DNA of 5,045 nt from Bacteroidota bacterium. GTDB taxonomy: Bacteria; Bacteroidota; Bacteroidia; UKL13-3. Below the pieces are notes generated by a model. It worked only from the letters and a program-made list of their open reading frames with translations, ran no database searches and had not been told where the DNA came from. Position 1 is the first letter of the stretch, and the number at the start of each line of letters is the position of its first letter. This document shows positions 1 to 5,045 of the stretch, piece after piece. The stretch spans positions 1 through 5,045 of the forward strand of contig VEQB01000192.1 of NCBI GenBank assembly GCA_018883485.1, read 5' to 3'. Both the position numbers and the translations under genes were made by a program.

Positions 1-578
1 CATTAGAACCGTATATTGATGCTAAAACTATGGAAATACACCATACCAAGCATCACCAGGCATATATTAATAAATTAAATGAAGCTTTGGTGAAAGAGCC
101 AAATTTACAGCAGAAATCTTTGGAGGAAATGTTGTTAAATCTATCGGCTCAACCAGAATCTGTGAGGGGTGTAATAAGAAACCACGGCGGCGGACATTGG
201 AACCACAGTTTCTTTTGGGAATCTTTAAAAACGGGTACCCAAATGGGAGAAGGTTTTAAAACATTGGCCACAAATTCATTTGGCAGTGTGGCTACCATGC
301 AGGCTACATTTGAGAAAATTGCTATGGGTGTGTTTGGTTCTGGTTGGTGTTGGTTGATCCTACAAAACAAGCAATTGAAGATAATTACCTCGGCAAATCA
401 GGATAATCCGCTAATGGATGCAGGAAAAGAACCTGTAATGATGCCTAAAATTTTGTTGGGGATAGATGTTTGGGAACACGCGTATTATCTTAAATATCAG
501 AATAAAAGAGCTGATTATGTAAGTAATTTTTGGCAGGTAGTAAACTGGGATAGGATAGAAAATCTTTTAAAAAGTTAA
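1..578 (+). CDS. sodA: Superoxide dismutase, Mn-type (5' end outside window)
   Basis: Cytoplasmic-type Fe/Mn superoxide dismutase, which converts superoxide to hydrogen peroxide and oxygen. The frame is open to the left edge (first full codon at base 3, reading LEPYIDAKTMEIHH), and family members have this segment about 15-25 residues from the N-terminus. The ATG at base 30 is therefore internal, and the true start and any signal peptide are off-window. All four metal ligands are visible: the first His of MEIHH (bases 39-41), the His of NHSFFW (204-206), and Asp and His of DVWEH (465-467, 477-479). The second-shell His and Tyr of KHHQAY are also present. Metal type: Gly in GGGHWNH plus Gln in ANQDNPLM is the manganese arrangement (E. 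coli Gly77/Gln146); iron enzymes carry the Gln in the first motif instead. The Trp before NHS is more like iron enzymes, so cambialistic use is possible. The C-terminus is complete (NFWQVVNWD motif, TAA stop). It precedes a separately promoted tRNA gene. Confidence 0.96.
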   Translation, partial: LEPYIDAKTMEIHHTKHHQAYINKLNEALVKEPNLQQKSLEEMLLNLSAQPESVRGVIRNHGGGHWNHSFFWESLKTGTQMGEGFKTLATNSFGSVATMQATFEKIAMGVFGSGWCWLILQNKQLKIITSANQDNPLMDAGKEPVMMPKILLGIDVWEHAYYLKYQNKRADYVSNFWQVVNWDRIENLLKS

Positions 579-584
579 TTTCTA

Positions 585-615
585 TTTTGAAATTCTGTTG
601 AGGTTGCTACCTTTG
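585..615 (+). promoter_or_regulatory. Bacteroidota-type promoter of tRNA-His
   Basis: A TTTTG at 585-589 acts as the -33 element and TACCTTTG at 608-615 matches the -7 consensus TAnnTTTG, with 18 bases between. This is the known layout for the primary sigma factor of Bacteroidota. Transcription would start a few bases after 615, just before the tRNA 5' end at 628, leaving a very short leader. It lies in the gap after the superoxide dismutase stop codon, so the tRNA does not depend on readthrough from that gene. Confidence 0.75.
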
Positions 616-627
616 CACTCCTCAAAT

Positions 628-705
628 GGTGGTTTTAGCTCAGTTGGTTAGAGCGCCTGATTGTGGTTCAGGAGGTCGCCGGTTCGAGCCCGGTATTCCA
701 CCCCA
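628..705 (+). tRNA. tRNA-His (anticodon GTG)
   Basis: A full cloverleaf can be folded by eye. The D stem is GCTC/GAGC (638-641, 651-654). The anticodon stem is CCTGA/TCAGG (656-660, 668-672) around loop TTGTGGT, giving anticodon GTG at 663-665. The variable loop is 673-677. The T stem is GCCGG/CCGGT around TTCGAGC (678-694), with one G-T wobble. The extra 5' G at 628 (position -1) faces C73 at 702, the identity mark read by histidyl-tRNA synthetase. CCA is encoded at 703-705. Oddity: the acceptor halves GTGGTTT (629-635) and ATTCCAC (695-701) pair at five positions but leave U5-U68 and U6-U67 opposed. The gene has its own promoter and terminator, which argues it is expressed, but a damaged or chimeric gene cannot be excluded. 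Confidence 0.95.
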
Positions 706-717
706 AGTATTCCACCC
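693..717 (+). repeat. Direct repeat of the tRNA-His 3' end
   Basis: The 11-base sequence GTATTCCACCC occurs at 693-703, inside the T stem and acceptor stem of tRNA-His, and again at 707-717, immediately beyond the CCA end (period 14 bases). Copies of a tRNA 3' end next to the gene are a usual trace of site-specific integration or of a short tandem duplication. No integrase or second attachment site is visible, so slippage duplication is the simpler reading. Confidence 0.7.
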
Positions 718-730
718 ACTTAAACATACT

Positions 731-756
731 AAGCCCTGATTTTTCAGGGCTTTTTT
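731..756 (+). terminator. Intrinsic terminator after tRNA-His
   Basis: A perfect 9-base-pair stem, AAGCCCTGA (731-739) and TCAGGGCTT (744-752), closes a TTTT loop and runs into six T residues (751-756). It lies 26 bases after the tRNA CCA end and ends transcription on the plus strand. Read on the minus strand the same hairpin is not followed by a T run, so it is not an obvious terminator for the opposing operon. Confidence 0.9.
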
Positions 757-1044
757 GTTTAATAAAGTAAAATAATATTTTTAACTATTTAGCTTGCGTT
801 TCAAGGGAATTTAAACAATCTAGAAGTTCAAAATGCTCCTTCAAAAGCAAGCCTAAGTTATCAGAATAAAAATAGAGACTATAACTTATTCAAAAGCTAT
901 TGTAATAAACTACTTGAAAGTTTGGGACAGCAGGCAAGGTTTAAAAGAGTATAGCAAAAAACATATGTAATGAGTTTAAGCTTAACGCGCATTGCTTTAT
1001 GATTGATTTACGAGGAAATGTAAATTTGCTTTATTCGCAAGGCA
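757..1044. other. AT-rich intergenic stretch without a convincing gene
   Basis: This stretch separates the plus-strand tRNA terminator from the 3' end of the minus-strand divIC-like gene, so two transcription units converge here. No RNA gene, promoter or T-tailed hairpin stands out on either strand. The longest open stretch I noticed is 793-954 on the plus strand, 53 codons ending in TAG (last residues LLESLGQQARFKRV) with no ATG; it could be a decayed gene fragment but is also compatible with chance in AT-rich DNA. Small structures present are a 10-base palindrome TTAAGCTTAA (976-985) and a weak 6-base-pair hairpin ATTTAC/GTAAAT (1006-1011, 1020-1025). Neither has an assignable role. Confidence 0.6.
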
Positions 1045-1344
1045 TTAATCCTCTTTTATCATCACAAAAACATCCTCATCATCGGCTTTCATGAGGTATT
1101 TTTCGCGGGCAAATTTTTCTAAGTTTTTGGCTGAACCAAAGAGTTCTTCTTGTTCTGTTTTAACTCTTATAATTTCCTTTGAATAATATTGATGCTTTTC
1201 TTTTACTTCCTTAAGCTCTTGGGCATAATTATACTGGTCTATTAAGCCATATCTATCATTTAAAAGCAGCAAAAAAGAAAAAGCTACCCCGGTAATAATA
1301 TACTTATTACGGAGTAGCTTTAGATATGTTTTAATTTGGTTCAA
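1045..1344 (-). CDS. Septum formation initiator (DivIC/FtsB family)
   Basis: A 99-residue bitopic inner-membrane protein of the DivIC/FtsB family, which pairs with FtsL-type proteins in the divisome to promote septal wall synthesis. The order of parts is typical: a short basic cytoplasmic N-terminus (residues 1-14, MNQIKTYLKLLRNK), one membrane segment (about 15-29, YIITGVAFSFLLLLN), a charged periplasmic coiled coil (about 40-68) and the family's conserved tail LEKFAREKYLMKADDEDVFV (75-94). Length matches the family. The start is TTG at 1344: the frame is closed by a stop 12 bases upstream, and no ATG or GTG lies before the membrane segment. That start is 8 bases after the enolase stop and has no clear Shine-Dalgarno site, so translation probably relies on coupling with eno. 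It is the last gene of the carA-eno unit. I cannot tell from sequence whether DivIC or FtsB is the better name; identification with the family is secure. Confidence 0.9.
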   Translation of the reverse strand: MNQIKTYLKLLRNKYIITGVAFSFLLLLNDRYGLIDQYNYAQELKEVKEKHQYYSKEIIRVKTEQEELFGSAKNLEKFAREKYLMKADDEDVFVMIKED

Positions 1345-1352
1345 ACCGAACT

Positions 1353-2642
1353 TTACTTAGCGTATTTAAAATCTTTGCCTGGGTAGTAAGCACTATGGCC
1401 TAGCTCCTCCTCTATTCTAAGCAATTGGTTGTATTTGGCAATCCTATCTGTTCTGCTAGCAGAGCCAGTTTTTATCTGACCACAATTTAAGGCAACCGCT
1501 AAATCAGCTATGGTAGTGTCTTCTGTTTCGCCACTTCTATGACTCATTATACTCGTGTAGGAATTGCGGTGAGCCATATTTACGGCATCAATGGTTTCTG
1601 TTAAAGTGCCAATTTGATTTACCTTAACTAATATAGAATTACCAACACCTTCTTTAATTCCTTTAGAAAGTCGTTTAACATTGGTAACAAATAAATCGTC
1701 GCCTACAATTTGGCACTTATCTCCAATGGCTTTGGTTAAATCTGCCCAGCCTTTCCAATCATCTTCGGCGCAACCATCTTCAATAGAAATGATAGGATAT
1801 TTACCTACCCATTCTTTCCAATAAGCCACCATATCGCTCGATGACAATTCGCGCTTATCAGATTTCTTAAATACGTACAAGCCTTTCTTTTCGTCCCAAA
1901 GCTCGCTAGTTGCCGCATCCATAGCAATATGAATGTCTTTACCGGGTTTGAACCCAGCTTCTTCAATGGCTTTCAATACAATTTCTATAGCCTCTTCATT
2001 GCTTTGAATATTAGGTGCAAAACCTCCTTCATCGCCCACATTGGTGCTGTATCCTTTTTTCTTAAGCACTGCTTTTAGGTGATGAAAAACTGCAGTACCC
2101 ATTTGCAAGGCCTCGCTAAAAGTGTCTGCCTTGGTTGGCATAATCATAAACTCTTGGAAATCGATGGCATTGTCTGCATGTGCACCTCCATTTAAGATAT
2201 TCATTAAAGGGATAGGCAGGGTATTTGCATTAACGCCACCAATGTATCTGTACAAAGGCATATTGCTTTCTATGGCAGCCGCCTTTGCGCATGCCATAGA
2301 TACGGCAAGCATGGCATTAGCACCTAGGTTTCCTTTGTTATCAGAACCATCGAGCTTAATCATTTTGCGATCAATCTCATTTTGCTCAAATACATCAGTT
2401 CCTAAAAGCTTATCACAAATTTCATCATTTACATTTTTAACTGCCTTTAAAACGCCTTTGCCTAGGTAAACTTTTTTATCGCCATCTCTTAATTCAACCG
2501 CTTCATGAATACCCGTTGAGGCGCCAGAAGGAACTGCTGCTCTGCCCAAAGCACCTTCTTCTGTAATTACTTCTACTTCAACCGTTGGGTTGCCACGGGA
2601 GTCTAGGATTTGTCTTGCGTAAATGTCAATAATTCCACTCAT
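1353..2642 (-). CDS. eno: Enolase (phosphopyruvate hydratase)
   Basis: Cytoplasmic glycolytic enzyme that interconverts 2-phosphoglycerate and phosphoenolpyruvate with Mg2+. The 429 residues match the bacterial family length and the protein looks complete. Visible landmarks: N-terminal ARQILDSRGNPTVEVEV (9-25); the mobile active-site loop VPSGASTG (37-44); His155 in GGAHADN; Glu164 in DFQEFM; the catalytic Glu205 in NVGDEGGFAPN; Mg ligands Asp242 (AMDAA), Glu288 (SIEDG) and the GDD motif (314-316); catalytic Lys340 in the signature ILVKVNQIGTLTET (337-350); SHRSGETEDT (367-376); and Lys391 in IKTGS. The ATG start at 2642 is set by the usual MSxIxxIxARxILDSRG beginning. Only 3 bases separate it from the carA stop, and no Shine-Dalgarno site is seen, as is common in Bacteroidota. 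It is the middle gene of carA-eno-divIC; no promoter of its own was recognised. Confidence 0.98.
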   Translation of the reverse strand: MSGIIDIYARQILDSRGNPTVEVEVITEEGALGRAAVPSGASTGIHEAVELRDGDKKVYLGKGVLKAVKNVNDEICDKLLGTDVFEQNEIDRKMIKLDGSDNKGNLGANAMLAVSMACAKAAAIESNMPLYRYIGGVNANTLPIPLMNILNGGAHADNAIDFQEFMIMPTKADTFSEALQMGTAVFHHLKAVLKKKGYSTNVGDEGGFAPNIQSNEEAIEIVLKAIEEAGFKPGKDIHIAMDAATSELWDEKKGLYVFKKSDKRELSSSDMVAYWKEWVGKYPIISIEDGCAEDDWKGWADLTKAIGDKCQIVGDDLFVTNVKRLSKGIKEGVGNSILVKVNQIGTLTETIDAVNMAHRNSYTSIMSHRSGETEDTTIADLAVALNCGQIKTGSASRTDRIAKYNQLLRIEEELGHSAYYPGKDFKYAK

Positions 2643-2645
2643 AGA

Positions 2646-3746
2646 TTAGTTCATTAATTGTATAAAATCGTCGAATAAATATCTGCTATCTTCTGGCCCC
2701 GGGGCAGCCTCAGGATGGTATTGCACAGAGAAAGCCTTTTTGCCCTTTAAGCGAATGCCTTCTACTGTGTTATCATTTAAATTGATGTGGGTTAATTCTA
2801 CCGTTGGATGGTTCAAGGTTTCGTCCATTTTTACGCCAAAGCCATGGTTTTGAGAGGTAATTTCGCAATGCCCAGTAATTAAATTTTTAACTGGGTGGTT
2901 TAAGCCACGGTGTCCATTAAACATTTTATAGGTTTTAAGGCCTTGAGATTCTGCCAACATTTGGTGGCCCAAACATATTCCAAAAACAGGAATACCCGCA
3001 TTCACAATTTTCTTAACGGTTTCAACAGCATAAGGCATAACGGCTGGGTCGCCAGGGCCATTGCTAATCATAAATCCATCTGGTTTAAATTGCATCATTT
3101 CTTCGAATGTAGTTTTGCAATTAAAAACAGCAAGGTAAGTATTGCGTTCCACCAAACAGCGAAGGATGTTCTTTTTAACACCAAGGTCTAGCACAGCCAC
3201 TCTTTTAGGAGCGCCATCATTTCCTAAGAAATAAGTTTTACTGGTAGAAACACTTGAGCTTAATTCTAGCCCTTCCATAGAAGGTACTGCTGCTAATTCT
3301 GCTTTAAGCTCCTCAATAGATTTCCCCTCAGCAGAAATAATCGCGTTCATAGCGCCTTTGCTTCTTACATGTCTTACAATTTCCCGGGAATCTACATCTG
3401 CAATACCTACAAAATTATTCATGGCAAAATAATCCTGAACGCTTTGGTCGGACTGTTTGCGCGAATGCGGCACATTAAAGCTTTTACAAACTAGGCCAGC
3501 AATTTTTATGGTGTCAGATTCTTCCTCGGTGGGGTGAATGCCATAGTTGCCAATATGTACATTGGTTTGAACCAAAAGTTGGCCAGAGTAGCTTGGATCG
3601 GTAAAAATTTCTTGGTAGCCGGTCATGCCGGTATTAAAACATAATTCTCCAGTGGTAGTACCAATTTTTCCAATAGAGGTGCCTGTGTATACTGTGCCAT
3701 CGGCCAGTAAAAGCGTTGCAGGGAATTTGTTAACTGAACGGTTCAA
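2646..3746 (-). CDS. carA: Carbamoyl-phosphate synthase small (glutaminase) subunit
   Basis: Glutamine-hydrolysing subunit of carbamoyl-phosphate synthase. It releases ammonia that is channelled to the large subunit CarB to make carbamoyl phosphate for pyrimidines and arginine. The 366 residues show the CarA-specific N-terminal domain (about 10-150; LADGTVYTG, GELCFNTGMTGYQEIFTDPSY) and a class I glutamine amidotransferase domain (about 180-366). Catalytic residues are visible: Cys258 in FGICLGHQML, and His344 and Glu346 in VQYHPEAAPGP. MISNGPGDP (226-234) and NGHRGLNHPVKN (277-288) are also typical. The start is TTG at 3746: an in-frame TAA lies two codons upstream, no ATG or GTG exists before the conserved domain, and AAGG sits 4 bases upstream as a weak ribosome site. 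An ATA two bases... codon just before it is the only other upstream option. carB is not in the window. A consensus promoter lies immediately upstream, so carA leads the operon with eno and the divIC-like gene. Confidence 0.97.
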   Translation of the reverse strand: MNRSVNKFPATLLLADGTVYTGTSIGKIGTTTGELCFNTGMTGYQEIFTDPSYSGQLLVQTNVHIGNYGIHPTEEESDTIKIAGLVCKSFNVPHSRKQSDQSVQDYFAMNNFVGIADVDSREIVRHVRSKGAMNAIISAEGKSIEELKAELAAVPSMEGLELSSSVSTSKTYFLGNDGAPKRVAVLDLGVKKNILRCLVERNTYLAVFNCKTTFEEMMQFKPDGFMISNGPGDPAVMPYAVETVKKIVNAGIPVFGICLGHQMLAESQGLKTYKMFNGHRGLNHPVKNLITGHCEITSQNHGFGVKMDETLNHPTVELTHINLNDNTVEGIRLKGKKAFSVQYHPEAAPGPEDSRYLFDDFIQLMN

Positions 3747-3763
3747 TATGCCTTAGATTTGGG

Positions 3764-3794
3764 CAAATGTAATACTTTGGCATTTTGGTTCAAA
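3764..3794 (-). promoter_or_regulatory. Bacteroidota-type promoter of carA-eno-divIC
   Basis: On the minus strand, TTTG (3794-3791; TTTTG if extended to 3795) is followed after 19 bases by TACATTTG (3771-3764), an exact match to the phylum's TTTG-N19-TAnnTTTG promoter. Transcription would start near 3757-3760, leaving a leader of roughly 11-14 bases before the TTG start of carA. So short a leader leaves no room for a riboswitch or attenuator, and regulation would have to act on initiation. Confidence 0.8.
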
Positions 3795-3803
3795 ACTAAC
3801 ATA

Positions 3804-3817
3804 TACACAATTGTGTA
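3804..3817. promoter_or_regulatory. Perfect 14-base palindrome upstream of carA promoter
   Basis: TACACAATTGTGTA is a perfect inverted repeat with no spacer. It lies 9 bases upstream of the carA -33 element, centred about 50 bases before the expected transcription start, and 5 bases after the stop of the DUF2130 gene. The shape and place fit a dimeric regulator's binding site in an activator-like position. As an RNA hairpin it would be weak (5 base pairs around AATT, no T run), so a terminator for the upstream gene is less likely. The regulator is unknown. Confidence 0.4.
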
Positions 3818-3822
3818 ATAAA

Positions 3823-5045
3823 CTAATTATCTTCTTGCTCAAAATCACCCGAAGGCAATTCTAGCGCCTTAATATCTCCAACGGCAGAGCCAGCAATGCC
3901 TTTGATATTGCCATACATCTCAACGGTATTTGTAATTACTTTTTCGATTTGTTTTTCTCTTTGTTTCCAGATGCGTTGAAAAGATCGTTTTTCACTTTCT
4001 AGGTCGCTTTGCATTTGCGTAAAGCCTTCTACAATGGCTTCAATTTGCATTTTAAAGGTGTTGCTAGTTAGGAAATCATAAAGAAAGCTCATTTTATCAC
4101 CTTTATTTTCTTGGGTTGCAATGGCTGTTCCGAGGGTAATTAGACTTTCTCTTAACACTTTACAGAGGCCTTTAAATTCTTCATAACTACAAATCCAAAT
4201 GCCGTCTTTTAAGCCTAGTCTATCCATACCAATTGGGTAAACATCGGTAACTAAAACGCCTATATCTGCGCCACGGTCGCGAATATCTTGCTTAAACTTT
4301 TCTATCCAAGCAGCATGAAATTCTTTGGTACGTTTGCTTTCATAATAGATGGTTCCAATTTTTGGGCGTGTTGGCGTATTTACAATTTGAACACAATCTC
4401 CGCCTCTAGCGCCTTTTTTAATTTCCTCGATGGTATCAAACGGAAACTGCTGCATTAGCCATTCTTCTATAGCTAGTTCCATTACCTCACCTTGCAATTG
4501 CATGCTACCTTGCTCCTGCTTGCGTTTCATTTCTTCGGTAAGTTTGCGTTGGTCTTCTAACTGTTTTTGAAGCTCCTTAATGGTTAGTTCGGTGCGGTCT
4601 TGTTCTAGCTTTTTTATCTTGTCGCGTTCTTCGATTAACTTTACTGATAGCGCCTTTTCGGCTTCCATAGTAATTTGCTCTTTCATTATTTCTTGGTTGC
4701 GCTTCAGTTGCTCAACTTCTGTTTTGGCGCGATTTAATTCTTTAAGTTGCTCTTGTTTTTCGTTCAACTCGGCCTCTAATAATTTAAATCTTTCTGCTTG
4801 TTCTCCCTCTAGTTTAGTTTTAAGTTGTTGCTCAATACCTATTTTTTCTTCCTTTATTTTTTGCTGTAATTTTTCTTGAAAGAGCTCATTTTCTCTTTTG
4901 CGTTTTTCTTCAAAATCTTCTTTTTGTTTTTGGAGTAGCTCAAATTCCTTCTCAAACTTTTGTTTTTCCTTAGCAATCTCTTGGTGCATTTTAAGCTTAA
5001 GATCTTCTTCCACTTGGTGCCTTAAGACTTCGCTTACATCTATGG
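3823..5045 (-). CDS. DUF2130 protein: long coiled coil plus nuclease-like domain (5' end outside window)
   Basis: DUF2130-family protein of unknown function, regarded as RmuC/restriction-endonuclease-like. The frame stays open to the right edge (IDVSEVLRHQ precedes the GTG at 5013), so that GTG is internal and the start is off-window. Family members often begin with a short CxxCG zinc-ribbon-like motif just before an I/F-D-V-x-x-x-L-x-H-Q segment like this one. Counting the first full visible codon as residue 1, there are 406 residues: a highly charged coiled coil rich in Glu, Lys and Gln (about 11-178), then the DUF2130 core (about 179-290) starting at GSMQLQGEVMEL, then a second helical stretch (about 330-370) and an acidic tail. 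The core shows Glu186 (GEVMEL), Asp216 (GGDCVQIV) and Glu235-x-Lys237 (YYESKRTK), the E...D...ExK pattern of PD-(D/E)XK nucleases. The helical N-terminus recalls the RmuC plan. No signal peptide or membrane segment is visible in this part. It points the same way as carA but is separated by a promoter. Family assignment is firm; nuclease activity is inference. Confidence 0.9.
   Translation of the reverse strand, partial: IDVSEVLRHQVEEDLKLKMHQEIAKEKQKFEKEFELLQKQKEDFEEKRKRENELFQEKLQQKIKEEKIGIEQQLKTKLEGEQAERFKLLEAELNEKQEQLKELNRAKTEVEQLKRNQEIMKEQITMEAEKALSVKLIEERDKIKKLEQDRTELTIKELQKQLEDQRKLTEEMKRKQEQGSMQLQGEVMELAIEEWLMQQFPFDTIEEIKKGARGGDCVQIVNTPTRPKIGTIYYESKRTKEFHAAWIEKFKQDIRDRGADIGVLVTDVYPIGMDRLGLKDGIWICSYEEFKGLCKVLRESLITLGTAIATQENKGDKMSFLYDFLTSNTFKMQIEAIVEGFTQMQSDLESEKRSFQRIWKQREKQIEKVITNTVEMYGNIKGIAGSAVGDIKALELPSGDFEQEDN

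Noticed and set aside
30..578. ATG at base 30 as the superoxide dismutase start
   Set aside because: The frame continues upstream as LEPYIDAKT, which is conserved family sequence, so the ATG is an internal Met and the gene begins outside the window.
954..972. Minus-strand ACATATGT followed by a T run as a terminator for the carA operon
   Set aside because: The palindrome leaves at most three base pairs around a two-base loop, too weak for an intrinsic terminator.
1006..1025. Hairpin ATTTAC/GTAAAT after the divIC-like gene as a terminator
   Set aside because: Only six mostly A-T pairs with an 8-base loop, and no T run follows on the minus strand.
999..1094. Small plus-strand frame MIDLRGNVNLLYSQG... 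overlapping the 3' end of the divIC-like gene
   Set aside because: About 31 codons, no recognisable start signal, and it overlaps conserved coding sequence on the other strand.
2122..2469. Plus-strand open frame of 115 codons opposite enolase
   Set aside because: It lies wholly antisense to a complete, conserved enolase gene and its translation resembles no known protein; it is a shadow. The same holds for open frames at 149-370, 2910-3191 and 4580-4879.
4500..5010. Repetitive-looking, purine-biased DNA as a tandem repeat
   Set aside because: The bias comes from Glu, Lys and Gln codons of the coiled coil; no exact repeated unit is seen.
3823..5013. GTG at 5013 as the start of the DUF2130 gene
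   Set aside because: The frame is open to the window edge and the extra residues IDVSEVLRHQ match the usual segment before the coiled coil, so the start is off-window.

Overview
The window looks like a piece of a Bacteroidota (Bacteroidetes) chromosome, probably from the Sphingobacteriia/Chitinophagia side of the phylum. The evidence is that both promoters I can recognise are of the phylum-specific type (TTTG, 18-19 bases, TAnnTTTG), Shine-Dalgarno sites are weak or absent, the DNA is AT-rich, and the proteins read like Bacteroidota homologues. The genus cannot be fixed from the sequence alone. No mobile element, CRISPR array or defence island is visible, and most of the window is housekeeping.

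Layout, left to right. Plus strand: the 3' part of a manganese-type superoxide dismutase gene (its start lies off the left edge), then a well-formed promoter, a tRNA-His(GTG) gene and a strong intrinsic terminator. About 290 bases of AT-rich DNA with no convincing gene follow. The rest lies on the minus strand and is transcribed right to left: a large coiled-coil DUF2130 protein whose start lies off the right edge, then a 76-base gap holding a promoter and a perfect 14-base palindrome, then a tight three-gene unit: carA (carbamoyl-phosphate synthase small subunit), eno (enolase) and a DivIC/FtsB-family cell-division protein. Gaps inside the unit are 3 and 8 bases, so it is almost certainly one operon.

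The operon joins pyrimidine/arginine precursor synthesis, glycolysis and septum formation. The eno-divIC part echoes the eno-ftsB linkage known from Proteobacteria. carA and the divIC-like gene both appear to start at TTG. No intrinsic terminator for this operon is visible, so its transcript may run antisense towards the convergent tRNA-His and sod genes.

Points most worth a second look: the tRNA-His acceptor stem appears to contain two adjacent U-U mismatches, and an 11-base copy of the tRNA 3' end sits directly behind it, together suggesting past recombination or integration at the tRNA 3' end; the perfect palindrome just upstream of the carA promoter; and the DUF2130 protein, which has a PD-(D/E)XK-nuclease-like E...D...ExK signature but no established function. 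I found no clear, previously undescribed multi-gene system here.
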